Source: Bacillota bacterium | Lineage (GTDB): Bacteria; Bacillota; Bacilli; Paenibacillales; NBRC-103111 | Direction of reading: 5' to 3' | Length of the DNA stretch: 11,000 nt | Assembly (NCBI GenBank): GCA_023391955.1 | Contig: JAEWAA010000670.1 | Span: 1-11,000 of the forward strand | The notes under the pieces: model-generated | Database searches by the model: none | What the model saw: only the letters and a program-made list of their open reading frames with translations | Told to the model about the DNA's origin: nothing | Shown: piece by piece, positions 1-6,121 of the stretch | How positions within the stretch are numbered: position 1 is the stretch's first letter | Layout: every line of letters starts with the position of its first letter | Program-made: the position numbers and the translations under genes

Positions 1-517
1 GCGTAACCGTCCCTGCTGTTCCCTCCCCCTCTCTCTCCTCTCCGTTAGCGGCCGATGTCCCTGCATGCCACAGAATGCTTTTGGGAGAGGCGGCATAATC
101 CATAAACTCCCGGACATTGTCCATTTCCGGCAAGGGCTTCAGCGTATTCAGACTCAGCGCCCAGCCGCGCTCCAGATTCACCAGATAGGCCTGAGTAATG
201 ACCACGTCGCTGGATTGCAGGTTGTACAGCCCTTCCGTCAATTCGCGGATTGCTTCGAAATCGGTAATATCGTAGGCCATTTCCATGGAAGCCTTTACAA
301 GAGAGGAGTTGGCAAACTGCGTGGCGGATTTTTCCACAGACCGCAGCATTTGCTCAATGCGCATTTGGGTTTGGGTCAGCCACTGCATATTCACCTCCTT
401 GACCTTTCTCTCCACGTTCTCGGAGGCGATGGTATAAGAGGCGATTCCGATAATGACGGCAGGGAGCACCCCCAAGAGAAGACTGTATGAAAGTAGACGC
501 AGCAAATATTTGCTCAC
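1..517 (-). CDS. Transmembrane AraC-type transcriptional regulator, N-terminal part (runs off the left edge)
   Basis: The first 172 codons of a longer gene are present; the 3' end lies outside the window. The start is GTG at 517, chosen because AGGAGG lies at 525-530 with a 7-nt gap and because the protein then opens with a short basic stretch (SKYLLR) and a membrane helix at about residues 5-31. After the helix comes an extracytoplasmic, largely helical region (TQTQMRIEQMLRSVEKSATQFANSSLVKASM) and a sensor-like portion containing ITQAYLVNLERGWALSLNTL. This N-terminus is typical of the roughly 750-residue Paenibacillus regulators with a helix, an extracellular sensor, a second helix and a C-terminal AraC DNA-binding domain. 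The DNA-binding part is not visible, so the family call rests on the N-terminus and on the position downstream of a sugar importer. A YesM-type kinase is the main alternative. It may have its own promoter after the 456-nt gap, but I see no good -35/-10 pair. Confidence 0.72.
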   Translation of the reverse strand, partial: MSKYLLRLLSYSLLLGVLPAVIIGIASYTIASENVERKVKEVNMQWLTQTQMRIEQMLRSVEKSATQFANSSLVKASMEMAYDITDFEAIRELTEGLYNLQSSDVVITQAYLVNLERGWALSLNTLKPLPEMDNVREFMDYAASPKSILWHAGTSAANGEEREGEGTAGTVT

Positions 518-696
518 CCTGGTTCCTCCTGCTCTGCTAACCCGGTCCGAAGGCCGGAAGATTGTCACCTTCCATCATCCGGTTCCGAGCGGGTTTCTGG
601 CAATATGCAGCAGATAACTTTTTCCTTTTTCAGGGTGATTTTGCGCAATTGTGCAGGGCTTAGGTGCGGAGGAAGAGCTGACAGGGGCAGGGCTCC

Positions 697-876
697 ATCC
701 TGCAAAAGTGCAGTTATTTTCTGGGTAGCCTCTCCGTTGAGCGGGTTATCCTGCAAAAGTGCAGTTATTTTTGAGAAAACTGCTCTTCTGCACCTGTACA
801 GGTAAAAATAACTGCACGTTTGCATTTGGAGGTGTCTCCCAGGTTGAAGCCTCGTAAAATAACTGCACTTTTGCAG
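697..876. repeat. Cluster of palindromic repeats, two direct copies facing inverted copies
   Basis: The unit is TGCAAAAGTGCAGTTATTTT. Plus-strand copies lie at 697-720 and 748-772 and share an identical 24-nt stretch beginning ATCC. Inverted copies lie at 804-824 (one mismatch in the unit) and 856-876 (exact). A degenerate inverted copy (15 of 20) at 773-792 abuts the second copy. Spacing is 51 nt between the direct copies and 52 nt between the two good inverted copies, so the block is nearly mirror-symmetric around a perfect 12-nt palindrome, ACCTGTACAGGT, at 792-803. Each unit also contains its own small hairpin (CTGCA-AAAG-TGCAG); at 860-879 the stem reaches 8 bp (TAACTGCA/TGCAGTTA). Similar palindromes are, to my recollection, scattered in Paenibacillus intergenic DNA. 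Their function is unknown to me. Confidence 0.85.
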
Positions 877-929
877 TTAATCGGCCAGCCGGGCATCCAC
901 CCACAGCAGAATCAAAACACCGCCCGGCG

Positions 930-948
930 CTATCGGCTTCCCCGATAG
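930..948 (-). terminator. Possible weak hairpin terminator after the LplA-like gene
   Basis: CTATCGG (930-936) and CCGATAG (942-948) form a 7-bp stem with a 5-nt loop, 25 nt beyond the stop codon of the binding-protein gene. On the transcribed strand the nearest T-rich stretch (GTGTTTTGATT) comes about ten bases later, after more GC-rich sequence, so it is not a classical intrinsic terminator. It may instead protect the mRNA end or do nothing. Confidence 0.3.
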
Positions 949-973
949 GCAGGACGGTGATTGGCATCATCCG

Positions 974-2554
974 TTATTTTTTCTTCGTTTTGGCCCATTC
1001 ATCCAGCTGGCGCTGCTTCTCGTCGATAATCTTCTGCATCCCGGCCTCCTTCAGCTTGGCGACAAACTGGGGAATGTACTTATCCGGGTCCACCGTGCCG
1101 GTTATCAGGGAGCCGTTAAATTGGGTGATGACCGTCTGGGTGGCGGCCACCTCGTTTTTCACCTTTTCGGGATCGAATACAAAGCCCAAGGCCGTAGATT
1201 TTTGTGCGCTGTCATTGAACTTCTTGTATTGGTCCCAAATGTCCTTATCCTCGGTCTTCCAGATGTAGGAGTTCAACTGGTTGCCGAACATCCAGGGCAG
1301 ATTCAGGTTATAGGCGACGGAAGCGGCATCCACCCCCTGCGGATAATCGATAATATTATCCGACACCTTCACATAGTGCTTGCCCTCGATGCCCCAATCC
1401 AGCAGGTTCAACAGATATTTGTCCGTGTACAGCAGGTTCAGGAACATCATGGCCCGCTCCGGGTCCTTGGAGGTTTTGGAGATGCCGAACATGGCACTGG
1501 TGGTATCGCCGGTGGTGGTGTAGGGTTTGGTCAGCTCTACAACCGCCATGGGCATTCCCGCATTGCGGGACTCCTGATTGGCAAAACCGGGCTTCATGGA
1601 TTCGCCGTAGGAGAAGGCCTTGCCTGCCTTTACAGCCAAATATTCGCTATCCTTGTTGGTGGCGCCGTCCTTGTTGATGTAGCCCAGGTTATACCACTTG
1701 TGCATCAGCTTGGTCAGCTCCAGATACTGCGGCGTCTGGTACATATCGATGACCTTCAGATCGTTGGCGCTGCGGTCCAGCACACCGGGGCCGTCGCCCA
1801 GCATATCGAACAAGCCGTAGCCGAGAATGGCGCTGGCGGGAGAACGGTCGCTTTTCACCTGAAGCGGAGTGATCCCCGGCTCCTTTTCCTTAATGGTCTT
1901 GAGCATCGGCTCGAAGTCCTTCAGTTCCTTTACCGCAGACAAATCAAACTTATACTTGTCGACCAAATCCTGGCGCATCACCACTCCCTTGGTGGCGGCG
2001 AATTCCTTGTTGGCCACAACAGCGTATACCTTGTTGTTGATCTTGCCGCCCTCCACATAGTCCGGGTTCAGCACTCCTTTGATGCCCTGGCCGTATTTGT
2101 TCAACAGGTCATCCAGCTCAAGCAGCTGCCCTCTGGCCGCCTGGGAGCCCAGGAAGTACCAGGACGCGGTAAACATCAGATCAAACTGCTCATTGGAGGC
2201 AAACATCAGGTTGGTTTTGTTGGTCCAGGCGCCCCAGTCGATGGGCATAATTTCGATGGTGGCATTGATTTTTTGAGTCAGGTACTTGTTCATTTCCTCC
2301 TGTACGGCAGGCAGGTCCTTGGGCACTCCGCCGGACGGGAACATGATCCGCAGCTTATACGGCTTCAGCTCCGCAGCCTTGCCGGCATCCGGTGCCTTGC
2401 TGGCCTCCGGCGCCTTGGACGCCGCCGCTGCCGCTGTTGCCGCCGCAGACGGGCTGGGCGCGGATTCTTCCTTGCCGGAGCATGCCGCCAGCACCGAAGA
2501 GAACGCCAGTACAGACGATAAGGCAAAAACCAATTGTCTCTTTCCTTTTGCCAT
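974..2554 (-). CDS. LplA-like extracellular solute-binding lipoprotein of a carbohydrate ABC importer
   Basis: This 526-residue protein would capture a sugar or oligosaccharide outside the cell and deliver it to the two permeases encoded just upstream. It has a lipoprotein signal peptide: a basic start (MAKGKRQ), a hydrophobic core and lipobox LAAC with the lipidated Cys at residue 25. A low-complexity Ala/Ser/Pro/Lys linker follows at about 28-62 (ASKAPEASKAPDAGKAAE), then the binding fold from LKPYKLRIMFP onward. The last 71 residues (from LGFVFDPEKV, with GTVDPDKYIPQF and EKQRQLDEWAKTKKK) match the C-terminal DUF3502-like region of the large LplA family, and the length is normal for it. 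The ATG at 2554 is supported by GGAGGG at 2561-2566. The gene is last in its operon, 58 nt after the second permease with a hairpin between, an arrangement that can give the binding protein its own expression level. The substrate cannot be read from sequence. Confidence 0.93.
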   Translation of the reverse strand: MAKGKRQLVFALSSVLAFSSVLAACSGKEESAPSPSAAATAAAAASKAPEASKAPDAGKAAELKPYKLRIMFPSGGVPKDLPAVQEEMNKYLTQKINATIEIMPIDWGAWTNKTNLMFASNEQFDLMFTASWYFLGSQAARGQLLELDDLLNKYGQGIKGVLNPDYVEGGKINNKVYAVVANKEFAATKGVVMRQDLVDKYKFDLSAVKELKDFEPMLKTIKEKEPGITPLQVKSDRSPASAILGYGLFDMLGDGPGVLDRSANDLKVIDMYQTPQYLELTKLMHKWYNLGYINKDGATNKDSEYLAVKAGKAFSYGESMKPGFANQESRNAGMPMAVVELTKPYTTTGDTTSAMFGISKTSKDPERAMMFLNLLYTDKYLLNLLDWGIEGKHYVKVSDNIIDYPQGVDAASVAYNLNLPWMFGNQLNSYIWKTEDKDIWDQYKKFNDSAQKSTALGFVFDPEKVKNEVAATQTVITQFNGSLITGTVDPDKYIPQFVAKLKEAGMQKIIDEKQRQLDEWAKTKKK

Positions 2555-2591
2555 GGAAAACCCTCCATATGAATCAATTTGATATGATAAG

Positions 2592-2610
2592 CCGGAGCAT
2601 GAGGCTCCGG
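2592..2610 (-). promoter_or_regulatory. GC-rich intercistronic hairpin between permease and binding-protein genes
   Basis: CCGGAGC (2592-2598) and GCTCCGG (2604-2610) form a perfect 7-bp stem with a 5-nt loop, two bases after the stop codon of the LplC-like gene. On the transcribed strand it is followed by CTTATCATATC rather than a T-run, so readthrough is expected. Hairpins in this place commonly protect or define mRNA ends and help set the ratio of permease to binding protein. That role is inferred. Confidence 0.6.
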
Positions 2611-2612
2611 GG

Positions 2613-3491
2613 TTACCCTTTTACCGCGCCAACGGTCAGTCCCTTAATAAAATATTTCTGGAAAAAGGGGTACGCCAGCACAATAGGTCCGATGCCGATG
2701 ATGGCCATAGCCATCCGTACGGTTTCCGTAGGCATAGCGGCAATCTGCTCCGACGCATGATTATTGCGGGTGTTCTGCACCAGGAACTGGATGTTCAGGA
2801 GAATCCGGTTCAGCAAATACTGGAGGCTGTAAATCTTGGAATTGTTGATGTAGACCATGCTGTTGAACCAGTCATTCCAGTAGTTCAACGTGTAGAACAG
2901 TCCGATGGTAGCCAGCACAGGTGTGGACAGGCGGAGCACAATCTGGGCGAAAATCCGGAACTCCCCTGCGCCGTCCATATACGCCGACTCGATGATGGCC
3001 ATGGGAATGGAGGTAGCGAAGAAGGTTCGCATGATCAGGACGAAGAAGCCGTTGAGCAGCAGCCCGGGAATAATCAGCCCCCAGACGGAATCCTTCACGT
3101 TGACCAATTGGGTGAACACCAGATACCACGGCACCAGACCGCCGTTAAACAGGATGGTGAAGAAGATGAAGAAGGCCAAGGGCTTCTGGAACGGGAAATC
3201 CCGGCGGGACAGGGGATAGGACAAGAGTGCTGTCAGACACAGCCCCATTCCCGTACCTGTCAGCGTGACCACAATCGTAACCCCATACGCCCGGATAATG
3301 GTGAAGGAGTCCAGGAACAGATAGCGGTACGCTTCGAGGCTGATTTTGGCCGGGAAAAAGGAATAGCCGTTGCGGATGATGGTCATTTCATCCGTCAGGG
3401 ATACCATAAATACCAACAGCAGCGGAAGTACAGTGCAGCATACGAAGAACCAGAAGATCAGATGGATAAACAAAGGCGTCCGTGTTTTCAC
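2613..3491 (-). CDS. LplC-like ABC importer permease (second membrane subunit)
   Basis: This 292-residue integral membrane protein would form the sugar channel as a heterodimer with the preceding LplB-like permease. About six hydrophobic segments are visible, the first at about residues 8-31 and the last near 258-275. The EAA loop that contacts the ATPase is at about 168-190 (ESAYMDGAGEFRIFAQIVL), with the conserved DGAG at 173-176. The C-terminus, YPFFQKYFIKGLTVGAVKG, is the hallmark ending of the LplC/YtcP group (MalG-like, CUT1 importers), and the length is normal. Translation starts at a GTG (3491) with AGGAGGT at 3499-3505 and a 7-nt gap. That ribosome site lies in the 15 nt after the upstream stop codon, which suggests translational coupling. 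No ATPase gene is nearby; this family usually borrows an MsmX-type ATPase. Confidence 0.94.
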   Translation of the reverse strand: MKTRTPLFIHLIFWFFVCCTVLPLLLVFMVSLTDEMTIIRNGYSFFPAKISLEAYRYLFLDSFTIIRAYGVTIVVTLTGTGMGLCLTALLSYPLSRRDFPFQKPLAFFIFFTILFNGGLVPWYLVFTQLVNVKDSVWGLIIPGLLLNGFFVLIMRTFFATSIPMAIIESAYMDGAGEFRIFAQIVLRLSTPVLATIGLFYTLNYWNDWFNSMVYINNSKIYSLQYLLNRILLNIQFLVQNTRNNHASEQIAAMPTETVRMAMAIIGIGPIVLAYPFFQKYFIKGLTVGAVKG

Positions 3492-3506
3492 TTGTGCTAC
3501 CTCCTC

Positions 3507-4475
3507 TTAGAACAGCGCCTGGTCGCGGTTGAGCTTGCGCACCACCAGGTTGGACAGCATCACCAGGATAAACCCCACCACCGACTGGTACAGGCCGGCT
3601 GCCGAGGCCATACCCAGATCGCCCAGCTGAAGCAGCGCCCGGTATACATAGGTGTCAATGACATTGGTAACGGGGTAGAGCAAACCCGAATCCATCGGCA
3701 CCTGGTAAAACAAACCGAAATCGGCGTAGAAGATCCGTCCGATCTGCAGCAGCACCATGGTGATGATCACCGGGGTCAGGAGAGGCACGGTAATGCTTTT
3801 TACCTGCTGCCACTTGCTTGCCCCGTCAATCAGGGCGGCCTCGTAATACTCGTGGTCAATGCCGACAATGGCGGCGATGTAGATCACACAGTAATAGCCA
3901 ATGCTCTTCCAGGTATTGACGATGACCAGAATCAGCGGCCAGTGTTTGGTTTCGTGGTACCAGGAGACCGGCTCCATCCCGAAGAACGGCAGAACGGACT
4001 TGTTCAGCAGCCCGTATTCCGAGCTGAGCAGACTGTACACCAGATAGGCGATGACCACCGCGGACAGAAAATAAGGCAGAAGCAGAGCGCTTTGGTAAAA
4101 GCTGCGCCACAGCTTCAAGCGCACCTCGTTGAGCATAATGGCCAAGGCCACCGAACAAACCAGCGTCACCACAATAAACACCAGATTGTAGAGCAAGGTA
4201 TTGCGGGTGATGACGAAGGCGTCCGAGGTGCCGAACAGGAACTCGAAATTCTTCAAACCCACCCAGTCGCTTTTCCAGATTCCCTTGGTGAAGTTCACAT
4301 TCTTGAAGGCGATGGCCGTACCGAACATGGGCAGATAATTGTTCAGCAAGAGATACAGGATTCCGGGTGCAGCCATCAGCAGCATGGCCCGGTACCGGAC
4401 CACATTCCGGATGAACCGGTTCAGCGGCCTCCGTTTGTTGAGGATGGTGGTTTGACTTGCTGCGGTTAGCTCCAT
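3507..4475 (-). CDS. LplB-like ABC importer permease (first membrane subunit)
   Basis: This 322-residue membrane protein is the first gene of the transport operon. A basic cytoplasmic N-terminus (NKRRPLNRFIRNVVRYR) precedes the first helix (about 30-47), which ends in the family signature NNYLPMFGTAIAFKNVNFTKGI. The segment SDWVGLKNFEFLF is typical of LplB/YteP proteins. Further helices lie at about 92-115, 130-150, 180-203, 233-247 and 288-311. The ATPase-coupling EAA loop is at about 211-233 (YEAALIDGASKWQQVKSI). Length and ending (VVRKLNRDQALF) are ordinary for the family. The ATG at 4475 has GGAGGG at 4483-4488 with a 7-nt gap. Upstream lie a TATACT -10 box and a cre-like site. The partners are the LplC-like and LplA-like proteins encoded downstream. 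Confidence 0.94.
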   Translation of the reverse strand: MELTAASQTTILNKRRPLNRFIRNVVRYRAMLLMAAPGILYLLLNNYLPMFGTAIAFKNVNFTKGIWKSDWVGLKNFEFLFGTSDAFVITRNTLLYNLVFIVVTLVCSVALAIMLNEVRLKLWRSFYQSALLLPYFLSAVVIAYLVYSLLSSEYGLLNKSVLPFFGMEPVSWYHETKHWPLILVIVNTWKSIGYYCVIYIAAIVGIDHEYYEAALIDGASKWQQVKSITVPLLTPVIITMVLLQIGRIFYADFGLFYQVPMDSGLLYPVTNVIDTYVYRALLQLGDLGMASAAGLYQSVVGFILVMLSNLVVRKLNRDQALF

Positions 4476-4504
4476 TCACATTCCCTCCGGTGTTTGATGC
4501 TTTC

Positions 4505-4510
4505 AGTATA
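4505..4510 (-). promoter_or_regulatory. Candidate -10 box of the transport operon promoter
   Basis: On the transcribed strand TATACT matches the TATAAT consensus at 5 of 6 positions and would start RNA about 20 nt before the ATG at 4475. No good -35 box lies 16-18 nt upstream; the best is TCGTAA with a 17-nt spacer (3 of 6). A weak -35 fits a promoter that needs an activator, such as an AraC-type response regulator. The start site is inferred. Confidence 0.45.
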
Positions 4511-4518
4511 GATTGGCG

Positions 4519-4532
4519 GGGAAGCGCTTACG
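4519..4532 (-). promoter_or_regulatory. cre-like operator (CcpA or another LacI-family repressor)
   Basis: The transcribed strand reads CGTAAGCGCTTCCC, centred on the GCGC core. Against the symmetric TGAAAGCGCTTTCA form of the catabolite-responsive element it keeps AAGCGCTT plus three flanking positions (about 11 of 14). It lies between the presumed -35 and -10 of the transport operon, where a bound repressor would block RNA polymerase. CcpA is the simplest reading; a dedicated LacI-type sugar repressor is also possible. Confidence 0.55.
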
Positions 4533-4591
4533 AGGTGTGATCTTCCTGAAAGTATGTCAGATATTACTTATCCTCCCAGGGTCCTTCCCGC

Positions 4592-4664
4592 AAAAAAAAA
4601 GAGGCTATCCAAAAAGTCATGGGATGAATACGATTCACCTTGATTGACTTTTGAGATAGCCCTT
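4592..4664 (-). terminator. Large intrinsic terminator of the sensory operon (may derive from a MITE-like element)
   Basis: On the transcribed strand the arms pair over 17 nt with two mismatches: GGCTATCTCAAAAGTCA (from 4661-4645) against TGACTTTTTGGATAGCC (from 4619-4603). Nine Ts follow after CTC (4600-4592). The 25-nt loop holds a smaller hairpin (4622-4639; stem GG-TGAAT with one bulged base, loop of three). It begins about 40 nt past the stop codon of the binding-protein gene at 4702 and separates that operon from the importer operon. The long imperfect arms resemble terminal inverted repeats of short insertion elements. Confidence 0.85.
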
Positions 4665-4701
4665 GTTATAGACTTCGGATTTCGTTCAGCTTCGCTGTTC
4701 A

Positions 4702-6090
4702 TTATTTCCCCTTCAGCTGGTCAAACACCTTATCCTGCAGCCGGTCCGACGCCAGCTTCAGCCGCGCCTGCGGGTCCTCCGTTTTGGAGGTCAGCACATC
4801 CTGGATCACACCGGCAATTTCGGCATAACAGGCCTGTGCCTCATAGAGCGGCTCCTCCTTGCCGTCCAGTAGACGGAGCAGCGCCGGATCAAACCGGTAC
4901 ACATTCTCATGTTTGTCCAGAATCCCCTGCACCTTGCCCGCATACGCCGAATCCGGGCGCCAATAGTTCATCAGCCGGGGCACATAAAGCTGTCCCAGCC
5001 GCTTCCGGTCGAGGATTTCCTCCTCCAGCGCCTGCAGCCCCTTCTCCGTAAACATCTCCTCCGTGAGAAAAGAGAAGGCCCATTCCCGCTGGCCGGGAGT
5101 GGCGTAGGGACTGATCACATGATAGTTTCCGCCGAAAATCCCCGTATGCCTGCCGCCCTTCGCCAGTGACGGCATCGGGTACACCACCAGCTCCTCCGCC
5201 TTCATCCGGCCCTGGTTGACGGCATAATCCACCACATCGCCGCTGCCGGCCATAATCATGGCGCCCCGGCCCAACGAAAAATGGTTGAAGGCATCCAAAT
5301 ATCCCATAACCCAGTTGGTGGGCAGCACCCGGGCCTCCTTCATGGCTCTGTACAATTCCAGCGTCCGCAGCCCGGCTTCGGAATACAGCGCGGACCGGAT
5401 GCCCCCGTCCGTCTCGACGGCTACATCACCGCCTGCGGCATACAGGAAGCTGACCCAATTCCAGCCTGCTTCATTGCCCTTGGTCATCGGCACGTAGCCT
5501 GCGATGCCCCGCTCCGGATCGCTGACCCGAACCGCCGCTTCCAGGAACTCATCCCAGGTCCAGTCCAGAGGCGGCAGCGGAACCCCCTTTTCCCGGAACA
5601 GCTTCTTGTTCAACGTCACCGTCATCAAATACCCCTGCTCCGGAACGGCGCTGTATTGCCCGTTTACCGTAAAGGGTTTCATCAGGAGGGGATTCAGCTC
5701 CCCGGCGTGGGGCCAGCGGCTCATCAAGTCCGTGATGTCGCTCATCCACTTGCGCTGAAGCAGGATTCTTCCTTCGGAGGCGTAGGTGTTGTACTCCGTG
5801 GCGATCTGGTTGGTGGCAATCCGGATGCCGATCTGGTCAGGAGCATATTGCCAATTGTCCGTATGCACTGTGATCCCGGGGTTCTGCTCCCGGAAGCGGG
5901 CGATTCTTTTTTGGAGGGAGGCGGTCTCTACAGGTTTATCAGAGGGGGCAATCTGCACCGTAATGTCAACGCCTTCTCCGGCGGAAGGCGGCTCCAGCCG
6001 GGTGGAGACGGCAAAAGGGCTGCAGCCGGCAGCCAGCAGCAGCGCAAGAAACCCGCAGATACGGGTAAGGGTATGTTTGGGTCTGGCCAT
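4702..6090 (-). CDS. Family 1 sugar-binding lipoprotein encoded with the two-component system, without its own permeases
   Basis: This 462-residue lipoprotein has a basic start (MARPKHTLTR), a hydrophobic core and lipobox LAAGC with the lipidated Cys at residue 23. It looks like a SBP_bac_1 (MalE-like) binding protein: QKRIARFREQNPGITVHT near the N-terminus, then LPPLDWTWDEFLEAA, WNWVSFLYAAGGDV and FSLGRGAMIMAGSGDVVDY, all usual landmarks. It differs clearly from the larger LplA-like protein of the neighbouring operon. The ATG at 6090 follows a G-rich ribosome site (AGGGGGG, about 6096-6102). The gene starts 31 nt after the response regulator and ends in a strong terminator, so it is best read as the last gene of a kinase-regulator-binding protein operon. 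With no permease of its own, it may present ligand to the kinase or be a second receptor for the importer next door. Both roles are inferred. Confidence 0.9.
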   Translation of the reverse strand: MARPKHTLTRICGFLALLLAAGCSPFAVSTRLEPPSAGEGVDITVQIAPSDKPVETASLQKRIARFREQNPGITVHTDNWQYAPDQIGIRIATNQIATEYNTYASEGRILLQRKWMSDITDLMSRWPHAGELNPLLMKPFTVNGQYSAVPEQGYLMTVTLNKKLFREKGVPLPPLDWTWDEFLEAAVRVSDPERGIAGYVPMTKGNEAGWNWVSFLYAAGGDVAVETDGGIRSALYSEAGLRTLELYRAMKEARVLPTNWVMGYLDAFNHFSLGRGAMIMAGSGDVVDYAVNQGRMKAEELVVYPMPSLAKGGRHTGIFGGNYHVISPYATPGQREWAFSFLTEEMFTEKGLQALEEEILDRKRLGQLYVPRLMNYWRPDSAYAGKVQGILDKHENVYRFDPALLRLLDGKEEPLYEAQACYAEIAGVIQDVLTSKTEDPQARLKLASDRLQDKVFDQLKGK

Positions 6091-6121
6091 GGAATCCCCC
6101 CTGGTTTGGATAACGCCCGGT

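Larger units (their letters stand above)
518..973. other. 456-nt intergenic region without a convincing gene
   Basis: This gap separates the 3' end of the LplA-like gene (974) from the GTG of the next regulator (517). It holds the repeat cluster at 697-876, a possible hairpin at 930-948, and the ribosome site of the regulator at 525-530. Short open frames exist on both strands (for example 565-825 and 746-970, minus), but they have no ribosome site and their residues (KITALLQD twice, VQLF twice) are translations of the repeats. I see no RNA gene and no clear promoter. Confidence 0.7.

Noticed and set aside
518..600. Promoter for the left-hand regulator gene
   Set aside because: A TGACAAT-like hexamer is present, but I found no matching -35 at proper spacing, so no promoter is claimed.
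565..825. Small minus-strand open frame of 86 codons in the repeat region
   Set aside because: It has no ribosome site, and its repeated KITALLQD segments are just translations of the DNA repeats.
697..876. Repeat cluster as a CRISPR array
   Set aside because: There are only a few units, in both orientations with diverged copies, and no cas genes; this does not fit a CRISPR.
746..970. Small minus-strand open frame of 74 codons right after the LplA-like gene
   Set aside because: There is no ribosome site before the ATG, no family resemblance, and it reads through the palindromic repeats (VQLFY, VQLFL).
1121..2521. Long plus-strand open frame (466 codons) opposite the LplA-like gene
   Set aside because: It lies entirely antisense to a clear lipoprotein gene, has low-complexity Gln/His/Arg-rich runs typical of antisense translation in GC-rich DNA, and resembles no family.
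2757..4469. Long plus-strand open frame (570 codons) opposite both permease genes
   Set aside because: It spans two recognisable genes and the gap between them on the other strand; the His/Gln/Asp/Gly-rich product is a codon-bias shadow.
4476..4701. Riboswitch or leader RNA before the importer operon
   Set aside because: The presumed start site is only about 20 nt from the ATG, and the large hairpin here is explained as the terminator of the preceding operon.
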